DNA of 24,651 nucleotides. Origin: CBDCWA01 sp046048295 (GTDB taxonomy: Bacteria; Pseudomonadota; Alphaproteobacteria; Rhizobiales; Hyphomicrobiaceae). A program made the position numbers and the translations under genes. The stretch is from assembly GCA_046048295.1 (NCBI GenBank), contig JBJOGJ010000028.1, forward strand, positions 1 through 24,651. The letters run 5' to 3'. The notes below the pieces were generated by a model, which was not told where the DNA came from, made no database searches, and saw nothing but the letters and a program-made list of their open reading frames with translations. This document shows, piece by piece, positions 1-8,392 of this stretch (the first letter of the stretch is position 1; each line of letters starts with the position of its first letter).

Positions 1-1
1 G

Positions 2-160
2 GAGCTGGATCCCGGGTATGCCTTTCTCGCGGTCTTCCTGGCACTCGGGCTCTGGCCGTGCGCGGTGATCGTGCGGGACATCCGGCGTGGTGCGTACGAG
101 GCATGGGATGGCGAGCCGGCCGAAGGCCCGCGAGAGCCGACGGGCGACATAGAGCGTTGA
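2..160 (+). CDS. C-terminal fragment of a probable membrane protein (5' end outside the window)
   Basis: An open frame enters from the left edge (first whole codon at base 2) and stops with TGA at 158-160, giving the last 52 residues of a protein. The fragment has a hydrophobic stretch (YAFLAVFLALGLWPCAVIV, about residues 6-24) followed by a basic RDIRRG and an acidic, proline-containing tail, as expected for a last membrane helix with a cytoplasmic end. A TctC-like solute receptor follows about 170 bases downstream on the same strand, so a TctA or TctB permease subunit of a tripartite tricarboxylate transporter is a natural guess. That is inference from position only, because no family-specific motif is visible in this short piece. 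Confidence 0.55.
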   Translation, partial: ELDPGYAFLAVFLALGLWPCAVIVRDIRRGAYEAWDGEPAEGPREPTGDIER

Positions 161-334
161 CGGTGAAGCATGTGGCGCCGGAAGCAAATGCCAGAACCGG
201 ACGACTAGTGTGCGATTGTCCTTTCACGATCACGTGTATGCTGCCGCCAGGAGCCTCATAGCTCGCACCTTGATTTATCCTTACGGGCACCGGACAATGG
301 CTACGTATCAAGAGCAAAAGCAGGGAGCATGCTG

Positions 335-1417
335 ATGGGCAGGAGACGGGGCAGTGGCCGGTTTGGTCTGACAATGGCAGGAGTTGTCGCGCTGGCAGGG
401 TTGACGCCGGCGATGGCCGAGGACTTCACGCTGAAGGGCAAGACGGTCGGCGTGATCGTATCGGGTGGGGTCGGCGGCGGGCTCAATGCCTACGCACGGA
501 CCTTCCTGCCATACCTCTCGAAGAATCTTCCAGGCAATCCGGCGATGGTGTCCCAGAACATGCCGGGCGGCGGCGGCGTGCAGGGTGTGCAGTACCTTTA
601 CAATGTCGGCAAGAAGGACGGCACCAGCCTCGGTACCACGCCGGCCGGGCCGATCAAGGAGCCGCTGATGGGCTCGCGCAAGGTCAACTACGACCTACGC
701 AAGTTCGAGTGGGTCGGCGCGCTCACGAACGAGGACACCGTCTGCCTCGTCTGGCACACGTCGAAGATCAAATCTCTCGATGATGCAATGAAGAACACGG
801 TGGTCATATCGGCGACGGGGGCCGGCTCGAATTCGACACTTGGGCCGCTGCTGATGAACGACCTCATTGGCACCAAATTCAAGCCGATCGCCGGTTACGA
901 TGGCGGAACCTCCATGCTGGCGCTCGAGCGAGAGGAAGTCGACGGGCGCTGTACGACGCTCAATTCCGTGCGTGCCGCCTATCCGCGCTGGATCTCGGAG
1001 AAACTCATCCGCGTGCTGTTCCGAGTCTCTGACGTGCGGGCTCCGGAGTATCCGGACGTTCCTGCCGTGAAGGATCTCGTCAAGACTGATGCTGACAGAA
1101 AGGCTCTCGACTTCTTCCAGGCAGTCGATGAAATCCAGAATCCCTATTTCCTGCCGCCGGGCACACCGAAGAACATTCTCGAGGTCTACCGCAAGGCGTT
1201 CGATGCCACCGTCAAGGATGCTGAGTATCTTGCGGATGCCACGAAGCGTCGTCAGGGCGTGGTGCCGTCGAGTGGGGCTAAGGTCGAGGCGGCAATCAAG
1301 GCCATGTATGCGACCGAGCCCGCGGTCATCGAGCGCGTGAAGAACGGCATCAGGACCGAGGGTCGTATCGAGCGCATAAAAAAGAAGAAGAAGCCCGAAG
1401 GCGAGAAGAAGGGCTGA
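335..1417 (+). CDS. Tripartite tricarboxylate transporter-type substrate-binding protein (TctC/Bug-like)
   Basis: This is a periplasmic solute receptor of about 360 aa. The N-terminus is basic (MGRRRGSGRFG), followed by a hydrophobic stretch and a likely signal peptidase site after AMA, just before EDF. The mature part has the family layout: an opening glycine-rich segment (SGGVGGGLNAYARTF), NMPGGGGVQG, and the PPGTPKNILEVYRKAFD element near the C-terminus. TctC/Bug proteins bind carboxylates or related organic anions for secondary transporters. I prefer the ATG at 335 to the one at 329 because AGGGAG at 322-327 is 7 bases from it but only 1 base from 329. The protein ends in a lysine run (IKKKKKPEGEKKG), which is unusual and recurs on the receptor at the right edge of the window. 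The ligand cannot be deduced. Confidence 0.85.
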   Translation: MGRRRGSGRFGLTMAGVVALAGLTPAMAEDFTLKGKTVGVIVSGGVGGGLNAYARTFLPYLSKNLPGNPAMVSQNMPGGGGVQGVQYLYNVGKKDGTSLGTTPAGPIKEPLMGSRKVNYDLRKFEWVGALTNEDTVCLVWHTSKIKSLDDAMKNTVVISATGAGSNSTLGPLLMNDLIGTKFKPIAGYDGGTSMLALEREEVDGRCTTLNSVRAAYPRWISEKLIRVLFRVSDVRAPEYPDVPAVKDLVKTDADRKALDFFQAVDEIQNPYFLPPGTPKNILEVYRKAFDATVKDAEYLADATKRRQGVVPSSGAKVEAAIKAMYATEPAVIERVKNGIRTEGRIERIKKKKKPEGEKKG

Positions 1418-1426
1418 TGCCCGGCC

Positions 1427-1921
1427 TCAATCGATAATCCGTGACCGGAGCTGATCGGATGGCTGATGGCACGACCCAGTCGTGCCAAACAGCCGGTAGC
1501 GGTTGCGGGCGATGCGGTCGTAGATCCAGTTGCTGACGGGGGCTGGGAGCAGCCGGAGCGCGCGCAACATCCCGAAGGGACGCCTCAGAGGCGAGACGAT
1601 GCGGATGAACGCGTCGAGCTTGCCGTGGGGGCGGCCGTCCGCGATCAGGAGGTTCGTTTCGAAGTCCCGGGTGTCGAGGCCGTAATGGTGGAAGAGTGCC
1701 TGGCCGAGCGGCGATTGCGCGGAGGCGAAGCGATAATGCTGGTCCTTGTCGCAACGGGCGACGAACTGGGCGAAGCGCGAACAGAGCAGGCAGTGGCCGT
1801 CGAAGACGATCAGCGGGTCGGCATCCGGGAAGTCAGGCACCTGCGGATCGGTGCGGTAGCTGTACGGCGCGAAACCGGCGAGATGTTCAGGGCTGCCTGG
1901 TTGCGATGTCGGCGAAGTCAT
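1427..1921 (-). CDS. DCC-family thiol-disulfide oxidoreductase-like protein (DUF393, YuxK-like)
   Basis: This 164-aa protein carries the DCC-family signature near residues 37-50: LIVFDGHCLLCSRF, with the DGxCxxC motif (D41, C44, C47). The later segments FETNLLIADGR and the C-terminal NRYRLFG are also typical of the family. DCC proteins are predicted thioredoxin-fold oxidoreductases, but their substrates are mostly unknown. The gene starts 16 bases after the aroC stop on the same strand, so the two are probably cotranscribed with aroC first. It is convergent with the TctC-like gene, whose stop lies 9 bases away. A downstream ATG could be the true start, because the first 30 residues are poorly constrained. 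Confidence 0.85.
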   Translation of the reverse strand: MTSPTSQPGSPEHLAGFAPYSYRTDPQVPDFPDADPLIVFDGHCLLCSRFAQFVARCDKDQHYRFASAQSPLGQALFHHYGLDTRDFETNLLIADGRPHGKLDAFIRIVSPLRRPFGMLRALRLLPAPVSNWIYDRIARNRYRLFGTTGSCHQPSDQLRSRIID

Positions 1922-1937
1922 GGCGCCCGGGGCCCTC

Positions 1938-3023
1938 TCATCCGCACTGGGCGCGGTGGCGAAGAAGGTGGTCGGCCAGCACGAGCGCCATCATGGCTTC
2001 GCCCACCGGTACGCCGCGAATGCCGACACAGGGGTCGTGGCGGCCCTTTGTGCGGACCTCGATCTCGTTGCCGTGCCTGTCGATGGATCGGCGCGGGGTG
2101 AGAATCGACGACGTCGGCTTGACGGCAAAGCGGCAGACGATGTCCTGGCCGGTGGAGATGCCGCCCAGAATGCCGCCTGCGTTGTTGGACAGGAACAGGG
2201 GCTTGCCGTCGTTGCCGATGCGGATCTCGTCGGCGTTCTCCTCGCCGGTGAGTTCGGCTGCCGCCATGCCGGCGCCGATCTCTACGCCCTTCACGGCATT
2301 GATGCTCATCATGGCGGAGGCCAGATCGGCGTCGAGCTTGCCGTAAATCGGTGCGCCAAGGCCTGCCGGGACGCCTTCCGCCACGACCTCGATGACGGCA
2401 CCGGCGGAGGAGCCCGCCTTGCGGCGCTCGTCGACGTACCTGGTCCACGTCTCGACCATTCCGGCGTCGGGACAGAAGAACGGGTTGTTGTCCACCTCGT
2501 CCCAGTTCCAGCGGCTGCGGTCCACCTTGTGGGGGCCGATCTGCACGAGTGCGCCACGGATCGTCACTCCCGCCAGCACCTTGCGCGCGAGACCGCCTGC
2601 CGCGACGCGCATCGCGGTCTCGCGGGCCGAGGAGCGGCCACCACCGCGATAGTCGCGAATGCCGTACTTCTGGTCGTAGGTGAGATCGGCATGGCCGGGG
2701 CGATAGGTGTCCTTGATCTCCGAGTAGTCCTTGGAGCGCTGGTCGACGTTATCGATCAGAAGGGCGATGGGCGTGCCGGTGGTGACCTGCGTTCCGGAAT
2801 CGTCGGTCATGACGCCGGAGGCGATGCGCACCTCGTCCGGCTCCTGGCGCTGCGTGGTGAAGCGCGACTGGCCGGGCCGCCGCTTGTCCAGGTAGACCTG
2901 CAGGTCCGACGCCACGATGGGGATGTTCGGCGGGCAGCCGTCCACGACGCAACCGATGCCAGGGCCGTGGCTTTCGCCCCAGGTGGTGACGCGGAACAGG
3001 TGGCCGAATGTATTGTGGGACAT
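1938..3023 (-). CDS. aroC: Chorismate synthase
   Basis: This enzyme performs the last shikimate-pathway step, converting 5-enolpyruvylshikimate-3-phosphate to chorismate with reduced FMN as cofactor. The 361-aa protein begins MSHNTFGHLFRVTTWGESHG, the classic chorismate synthase N-terminus, and contains GGGRSSARETA, NAVKGVEIGAG, the NNAGGILGGISTGQ signature, and RGVPVGEAMMA near the C-terminus. Length and motif order are normal. The reading frame extends 13 codons upstream to 3062, but the conserved start is clearly the ATG at 3021-3023. A DCC-family gene follows after 16 bases. The region upstream is the long gene-poor gap at 3024-3596. Confidence 0.97.
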   Translation of the reverse strand: MSHNTFGHLFRVTTWGESHGPGIGCVVDGCPPNIPIVASDLQVYLDKRRPGQSRFTTQRQEPDEVRIASGVMTDDSGTQVTTGTPIALLIDNVDQRSKDYSEIKDTYRPGHADLTYDQKYGIRDYRGGGRSSARETAMRVAAGGLARKVLAGVTIRGALVQIGPHKVDRSRWNWDEVDNNPFFCPDAGMVETWTRYVDERRKAGSSAGAVIEVVAEGVPAGLGAPIYGKLDADLASAMMSINAVKGVEIGAGMAAAELTGEENADEIRIGNDGKPLFLSNNAGGILGGISTGQDIVCRFAVKPTSSILTPRRSIDRHGNEIEVRTKGRHDPCVGIRGVPVGEAMMALVLADHLLRHRAQCG

Positions 3024-3596
3024 GCAAGTGATCCTCGGTGGTCCGGGGCGCTGATGCAACATGCGGTGTGCCGATGTGCATCACTGCATCCGTGGCCCGG
3101 TTCTGTGCGGCAAAAATGAGTCCTAATTGTCGCTACCGGGCTTGGAAAGGGCATTTCTGAGGTTTTCGGCGTGACAAGCGCAAGCGACCGATACTAAGAG
3201 TGAATTAGCGTACTGCGTGATTCCAGCAACTACTAACCAAGGAGAACGCCATTAGCTCAAGCAGATCGAGTGTGGCTCGATCGACTATTGGTGTTTCGCC
3301 TGGCTGCTCGAGTGGCGGAGATCTTGCCGCGCGGGTCGCCGGGTTTTGTAGCAGTTGCGTTCGCGTGCAAAATCCTGGTCTCACGATCACCTACCGCTGG
3401 CACGGACATGCCGCCCAATCACGGACCCTTTAGGGGTGCCACTGGGGTACTAGGAGGTTCGTTCGGGAGTCGCATGGCGTTCGCGGCCTGAGCAGCCGCA
3501 GACACATCGTCGGGGTTCATTGCTACAGAAGGGACCGGGGAGCCGCTTTCTCCGGTCCCTTTTTTGTTGCGCTCCCGGTGAAGCTGGTCGCGGCGC
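3024..3596. other. 573-base gap between aroC and the DUF4145-like gene; possible small RNA or very small gene
   Basis: I see no convincing protein gene here, but the stretch is not empty. It holds a perfect short hairpin (GATCGAG at 3264-3270 with CTCGATC at 3276-3282) and a strong plus-strand Rho-independent terminator at 3531-3565. A 60-codon open frame at 3251-3433 is preceded by AAGGAG at good spacing but begins with ATT. Its third-position GC looks clearly lower than in neighbouring genes, which argues against coding. A weak sigma70-like GTGACA lies at 3171-3176 without a good -10. The minus-strand promoter of aroC must lie in the left part. Confidence 0.4.
3531..3565 (+). terminator. 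Rho-independent terminator with no obvious gene upstream
   Basis: The stem GGGACCGG (3531-3538) pairs perfectly with CCGGTCCC (3552-3559), closing a 13-base loop, and is followed directly by six T residues (3560-3565). The T-tract is on the plus strand, so it ends rightward transcripts. The only annotated genes on either side (aroC and the DUF4145-like gene) run leftward, so the transcript it ends is not explained by any recognised gene. Confidence 0.85.
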
Positions 3597-4373
3597 CTAG
3601 TTCTTCCCGTCCGCAAGCGCCCGCCGGAGCGCTTCGAGTTCATCCTCCATGCGTTTCGGCGCCTCGTAGCAGTAATCCATGAGAGCCTCTGCGGCGGCGA
3701 TGGTGGCTTCGGCTTCTCCCGTGGCGACGTCGCGGAGGGCGGCGGGGACGGTCAGGTCCGTATCCGGGCTACCAAAGGTTTCGTAGCGCCGTAGCGCGTC
3801 GAGGCTCGATCGGACCTGCGTTGGCAGGCGCTTCTTCGGGTTCTGGTCCTTGAAGGCGGCATCGATGCGGGCGGCGAGGCAGTCCTGGCCGTAGCCCTGG
3901 GCGCCGAGAACCATATGCAGGCATTGGCGCGCGTGAGCGGCGGATGCCTCGGGGCTGGCATCGAAGGTCTGGCAGGCGGCGCGGTAGGGACGGAGGAAGC
4001 GGTCGTCGACGTTCGGGAACGGCAGCAGGCGACGGCCGTGGGGTGTGGAGACGCGACGGATCCAGGCGGTGGTGGTTTCGACGGTCGGGGTGTCGTGGTA
4101 GTTCTCGATGAAGTCGCCGGTGTCGGCCACGGCGTGGAAGGACTGGAAGCCCCAGCGGCGCACGAACACCGAGTCGCGGGAACAGGCGGCGCAAACGACA
4201 ACCACGGTATCGTAGCTCGTCGCACGGTCGAGGCGGAAGGTCTGGACGTGCAGCGACTTGGGCGGCAAGGCGGCATCGCAACGGGGGCAGGGGAAGCGGC
4301 CATCGGCGTCCAGGTAACGGGCGCGCTGGGCGGCCTTGTCGGCGTCCGATCCTGGCGCTGGCGTGCTCGCCAT
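3597..4373 (-). CDS. DUF4145-like protein with two CxxC pairs
   Basis: This 258-aa protein begins MASTPAPGSD; the start at 4371-4373 has AAGGAG 11 bases upstream. Two cysteine pairs, CPRC (C29, C32) and CAAC (C61, C64), with a beta-rich spacer suggest a zinc ribbon. The alpha-helical second half (EASAAHARQCLHMVL, later EAEATIAAAEALMDYCYEAPKRM) resembles DUF4145 domains, which occur alone or attached to restriction and other defence-related proteins. The open frame continues upstream to 4802, but that part is antisense to the hydantoinase gene and is not credible as coding. It is divergent from the hydantoinase operon with a shared 120-base promoter region. Function is unknown and the family assignment is tentative. 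Confidence 0.6.
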   Translation of the reverse strand: MASTPAPGSDADKAAQRARYLDADGRFPCPRCDAALPPKSLHVQTFRLDRATSYDTVVVVCAACSRDSVFVRRWGFQSFHAVADTGDFIENYHDTPTVETTTAWIRRVSTPHGRRLLPFPNVDDRFLRPYRAACQTFDASPEASAAHARQCLHMVLGAQGYGQDCLAARIDAAFKDQNPKKRLPTQVRSSLDALRRYETFGSPDTDLTVPAALRDVATGEAEATIAAAEALMDYCYEAPKRMEDELEALRRALADGKN

Positions 4374-4494
4374 GAGATCTGCTGCTCCTTCCGGGCGGTT
4401 GATTGGGGCGTCGTGCCTAACTTGCCCGGGCCGGAATTCCCTGTCAAAGTCCGGCCTGAACGCCCGGAAAAAACAGAACTGTCGCGGAGGTTGA

Positions 4495-6612
4495 ATGGCT
4501 CCTGGGGATGTGCGGCCGCGTGCCGGCACGCGGGATTGCAGGCTTGCGGTCGACATCGGGGGAACGTTCACCGACGTCGTGCTTGAAATGCCCGACGGCA
4601 CGCTCTCCGGCAAGGTGCTGACGACGCCGGATGCACCGGAGGAAGCCGTGCTGTCGGGTGTCGAGCGGGTGCTCGGCGAGGCCGGCGTCGGGCCTGAGCG
4701 CGTGGCCATGGTCATGCACGGCACGACGCTTGCGACCAACGCGATCATCGAGCGGCGCGGCGCGCGTACGGCGCTGCTCACGACGGAAGGGTTTCGCGAC
4801 ACGCTGGAACTCGCCTATGGCAGCCGCTTCGACCAGTACGATCTCGAGCTGACGCGGCCGGAGCCACTCATCAGGCGACCGCTGCGCATCGACGTGGCGG
4901 AGCGCCTGGCGGCGGACGGCAGCGTGCTGAAGCCGCTCGACGAGGCGATGGTGCGGAAGATCGCGGCGGACCTGCGCGCCAAGGCCATCCAGTCGGTCGC
5001 GGTGTGCTTCCTGCATTCCTACGTAAACGGAGCGCACGAGGCGCGCGTCGGTGAAATCCTGAAACAGGAAATGCCGGATGTGTTCGTTTCGCTGTCGCAC
5101 GAGGTGTGTCCGGAGATCCGCGAGTACGAGCGAACGGCGACGACGGTCGGGAACGCCTATGTCCAGCCGTTGATGTCGCGTTACCTGGGATTGCTCGAGA
5201 ACACGCTCAATGGTTATGGGATCGACGCGCCGCTGCTGCTCATCACGTCGGCCGGTGCGCTGACGTCCGTGGAGACGGCGGTCAGATTTCCGATCCGGCT
5301 CGTCGAGTCCGGACCGGCGGGCGGCGCGATCCTCGGACAGCATATTGCCAAAGAACTTGGGGCGCGGCAGTCGGTGGCGCTCGATATGGGCGGGACGACG
5401 GCGAAAATCGTGCTGCTGAACGATTTCGAGGCCCGCCATTCGCGTTCGATGGAAGTGGCGCGCGCGCACCGGTTCATGCCGGGGAGCGGGATCCCGCTGC
5501 GCATCCCCGTCATCGACCTCATCGAGATCGGTGCGGGCGGCGGTTCGATCGCCTGGCTCGATGAGCTGTCGCGCATCACGGTCGGGCCGGAGAGTGCAGG
5601 CTCGAAACCGGGGCCGGTGTGCTACGGGCTCGGCGGTGAGCGGGCGACCGTCACCGATGCGGACCTGGTGCTTGGCAAGATCGATAGCGACGACTTTGCC
5701 GGCGGCAGGATGAAGCTCGACAGCGCTGGAGCGGAGCAGACGATCGGGCGCGATATCGGTGCGCCGCTTGGGATAGGCGGGATCGAGGCGGCGGCCGGCA
5801 TTGCCGAGATCGTCGACGAGAACATGGCCAATGCCACGCGGGTGCATGCAGCCGACAATGGCGACCGTCTGGAGACGCGGGTGCTGATCGCCACGGGGGG
5901 CGCGGCGCCACTGCACGCGGCACGGATCGCGCAGAAACTCGGCATCGACGCCATCGTTATTCCGAAAGGGGCAGGCGTCGGCTCGGCCTACGGTTTCCTC
6001 AAGGCGCCGGTTGCCTACGAGGCGGTGCGCTCGCAGGTCATCTCGCTCGAGGACTTCGACGCCGAACAGGTCAATGCAATCTACCGCGAGCTCAGGCGCG
6101 AGGCGGAAGGGGTGCTGGAACTCGCATCCGGCAGCGGGCATTTCGCGGAGCGCCGGTTTGCCGACATGCGCTATCGCGGTCAGGGACACGACCTGGCGGT
6201 CGAGATTCCCGCGCGGGACTACGAGACCGGTGACGGAAGGGTGCTCGAAGGGCTGTTCCACGAGACGTATGCGAAGAACTTCAACCGTACGATCCCGAAC
6301 CTCAGGGCGCAGGCGCTGACGTGGACGCTGGTGCTCTACGAGGAGCGGGAGGTACAGGCGAGGGCGGCACCGGAGATCGCAGGCGATGTGCATGAGGCCA
6401 AACCAAAGGGTCGACGCGGGATCTTCGATGCCGGTCTCGGCAGGACCGTCGAAGCGCGCGTCTTCCAGCGCGAGGCAATGCGGCCGGGGGCTACCTTCGC
6501 CGGGCCTGCCGTTGTTACGGAGGAGCAGACCACGACCTATGTGCCGCCGGGCTACGCGGGGCACATGTCGGCAGGCGGACATCTGGTGATCGAGAGGCGG
6601 GGCCGGGCATGA
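4495..6612 (+). CDS. hyuA: Hydantoinase/oxoprolinase subunit A (HyuA-like)
   Basis: This 705-aa protein is a member of the N-methylhydantoinase A / 5-oxoprolinase / acetone carboxylase beta family, ATP-dependent enzymes that open cyclic amides or activate related substrates. Visible landmarks are LAVDIGGTFTDVVL at residues 17-30 (phosphate-binding), HGTTLATNAIIERRGARTA, SGPAGGAILG near residue 272, ALDMGGTTAKIVLL near 296, and IGAGGGSIAWLD. GGAGG sits 4 bases before the ATG. The stop overlaps the start of the B-subunit gene in an ATGA arrangement, so the two are translationally coupled. The symbol is used generically: whether the substrate is a hydantoin, 5-oxoproline, a ketone or something else cannot be told from sequence alone. 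Confidence 0.93.
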   Translation: MAPGDVRPRAGTRDCRLAVDIGGTFTDVVLEMPDGTLSGKVLTTPDAPEEAVLSGVERVLGEAGVGPERVAMVMHGTTLATNAIIERRGARTALLTTEGFRDTLELAYGSRFDQYDLELTRPEPLIRRPLRIDVAERLAADGSVLKPLDEAMVRKIAADLRAKAIQSVAVCFLHSYVNGAHEARVGEILKQEMPDVFVSLSHEVCPEIREYERTATTVGNAYVQPLMSRYLGLLENTLNGYGIDAPLLLITSAGALTSVETAVRFPIRLVESGPAGGAILGQHIAKELGARQSVALDMGGTTAKIVLLNDFEARHSRSMEVARAHRFMPGSGIPLRIPVIDLIEIGAGGGSIAWLDELSRITVGPESAGSKPGPVCYGLGGERATVTDADLVLGKIDSDDFAGGRMKLDSAGAEQTIGRDIGAPLGIGGIEAAAGIAEIVDENMANATRVHAADNGDRLETRVLIATGGAAPLHAARIAQKLGIDAIVIPKGAGVGSAYGFLKAPVAYEAVRSQVISLEDFDAEQVNAIYRELRREAEGVLELASGSGHFAERRFADMRYRGQGHDLAVEIPARDYETGDGRVLEGLFHETYAKNFNRTIPNLRAQALTWTLVLYEEREVQARAAPEIAGDVHEAKPKGRRGIFDAGLGRTVEARVFQREAMRPGATFAGPAVVTEEQTTTYVPPGYAGHMSAGGHLVIERRGRA

Positions 6613-8324
6613 TCGACAATTTCCAGACCATCCGCAACCAGGTGATGTGGGACCGCCTCATCAACGTCGTGGAGGAGCAGGCGCGGACGATGATGCGCGT
6701 CGCGTTCTCACCAGTGGTGCGGGAGGCAGGCGATCTTTCGGCGGGTGTGTTCAATCCCGAGGGGCAACTGCTCGCGCAGGCCGTGACGGGCACGCCAGGG
6801 CACATCAACTCGATGGCGCGTTCGGTGAAGCATTTCATGGCGGTGTTTCCGCCGGACAAGATGCAGGATGGCGACGTCTACGTAACGAACGATCCGTGGA
6901 AGGGGACGGGACACCTTTTCGACCTGACGGTGGTGACGCCGACGTTCCATCGCGGGCGGCTGGTGGCGATGTCGGCGTGTACCGCGCATGTGGCCGACAT
7001 CGGCGGCAACGGTCCGGACCCTACGTCGCGGGACGTCTATGCGGAGGGGCTCTTCATTCCGATCATGCCGCTCTGCATGGCGGGTGAGGTCAACCAATGG
7101 CTGATGAACCTCATGCGCGCCAACAGCCGCGAACCTGACCGTCTCGAGGGGGATGTCTACGCGCTCATCGCGTCGAACGAGGCAGGAGCCGTGCGGCTCA
7201 AGCGGATGATGGATGAGTACGAGATGGAGGACATCTCGGCGCTCAGTGCCTACATCCTCGAGACGAGCGACCGCTCCATGCATGCGGCGATCCAGAAACT
7301 GCCGCGCGGGAGCTGGACCAATACGATGCGCATCGACGGCTTCGACGAGCCGCTCGACCTGGTGACGACGCTCTCGATTGACGGTGAGACGATCAACATC
7401 GACTTCGGCGGTACTTCGCCAATGTCCCGGTACGGCATCAACTGCCCGATCTGCTACACGGATGCCTACACGAGCTTCGGCGTGAAGTGTCTCGTGGCAC
7501 CACACCTCGCCAACAATGCCGCTGTGCTTGCCCGCATGAAGATCACCGCGCCCGAGGGATGCCTGGTGAATGCGCCGCATCCGGCGCCGGTGACGGCGCG
7601 GGCGGTGATCGGGCAGATGCTACCGGACGCTGCGTTCGGCTGTTTCGCCAAGGCGATGCCAGAGGACGTGCCGGCCGAAGGGACGAGCGCCAGCTGGAGT
7701 CTCAGGCTCGGCGGCGGCGCCGGTGTTACGGGTGAGGCAAACGGCAAGGGCACGAATTTCAATTCGCAGAACTTCCAGTCGGGCGGCATGGGCGGTCATC
7801 CGCGCCATGACGGCATGTCGGCGACGGCGTTTCCATCGGGCGTGAAGACGATCGCTATCGAAGTGACGGAGGCGATGACGCCGCTGGTATTCTGGAAGCG
7901 TGAGCTCAGGCAGGATTCGGGGGGAGCGGGAAAGTTTCGCGGTGGCCTCGGGCAGAGCATGGAGGTCGGCACACGGGAGGACGCGCCGTTCGCGATCTTT
8001 GCACGCTTTCAGCGGCAGCTGTTTCCGCCGGTCGGAAGAATTGGCGGTATGGATGGTGCGGCCGGTTGGTTCGGCTTGAAGTCAGGCAAGACGCTCGGCA
8101 AGCGCGGGCGCCAGATCATTCCGGCCGATGACCGCCTGGTGGTCGAGATGCCGGGTGGCGGCGGATTCGGCGCGGCGGCGGAGCGCGATCCGGAACTGGT
8201 GGCACGCGATGTGGCCGACGGGTTCGTTTCGGCGGAAGCTGCACGCGATTGCTATAAGGTCGTGCTCGATGGAGAGATGGCCGCTGATGTGGATGCAACG
8301 CGGGTACTCAGGTCGAAGGCTTGA
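6609..8324 (+). CDS. hyuB: Hydantoinase/oxoprolinase subunit B (HyuB-like)
   Basis: This 571-aa partner of the upstream A subunit overlaps its stop by 4 bases. The N-terminus shows typical HyuB features: VMWDRLINVVEEQARTMMRVAFSPVVREAGDLSAG, PGHINSM, and a DVYVTNDPWKGTGHLFDL segment. Further on are IDFGGTSP and a C-terminal PGGGGFG, all family hallmarks. The A and B subunits together form a hetero-oligomeric amidohydrolase. Length is normal, so it is probably functional. It is followed after 68 bases by a dodecin-like gene that may share the transcript. Confidence 0.93.
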   Translation: MIDNFQTIRNQVMWDRLINVVEEQARTMMRVAFSPVVREAGDLSAGVFNPEGQLLAQAVTGTPGHINSMARSVKHFMAVFPPDKMQDGDVYVTNDPWKGTGHLFDLTVVTPTFHRGRLVAMSACTAHVADIGGNGPDPTSRDVYAEGLFIPIMPLCMAGEVNQWLMNLMRANSREPDRLEGDVYALIASNEAGAVRLKRMMDEYEMEDISALSAYILETSDRSMHAAIQKLPRGSWTNTMRIDGFDEPLDLVTTLSIDGETINIDFGGTSPMSRYGINCPICYTDAYTSFGVKCLVAPHLANNAAVLARMKITAPEGCLVNAPHPAPVTARAVIGQMLPDAAFGCFAKAMPEDVPAEGTSASWSLRLGGGAGVTGEANGKGTNFNSQNFQSGGMGGHPRHDGMSATAFPSGVKTIAIEVTEAMTPLVFWKRELRQDSGGAGKFRGGLGQSMEVGTREDAPFAIFARFQRQLFPPVGRIGGMDGAAGWFGLKSGKTLGKRGRQIIPADDRLVVEMPGGGGFGAAAERDPELVARDVADGFVSAEAARDCYKVVLDGEMAADVDATRVLRSKA

Positions 8325-8392
8325 TTTCGGAGCGTGCGTGGCCGACAAGTGCCGCAGATCATGCGACGGTGCAACGAAGGAGGGAGTGTAGG

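Noticed and set aside
58..261. 67-codon frame near the left edge
   Set aside because: It overlaps the better-supported frame of the membrane protein tail ending at 160 and has no ribosome binding site or motif.
1920..3119. 399-codon plus-strand frame opposite aroC
   Set aside because: aroC on the minus strand has all chorismate synthase signatures; the antisense frame has none.
3290..3380. tRNA-like stretch (GTGGCGGA and GTTCGCGTGCAAAATCC)
   Set aside because: No complete cloverleaf with acceptor and anticodon stems can be drawn.
4444..6582. 712-codon minus-strand open frame opposite the hydantoinase A gene
   Set aside because: Its protein is Arg/His-rich with no recognisable motif, while the plus strand has intact HyuA motifs; it is a by-product of high GC content.
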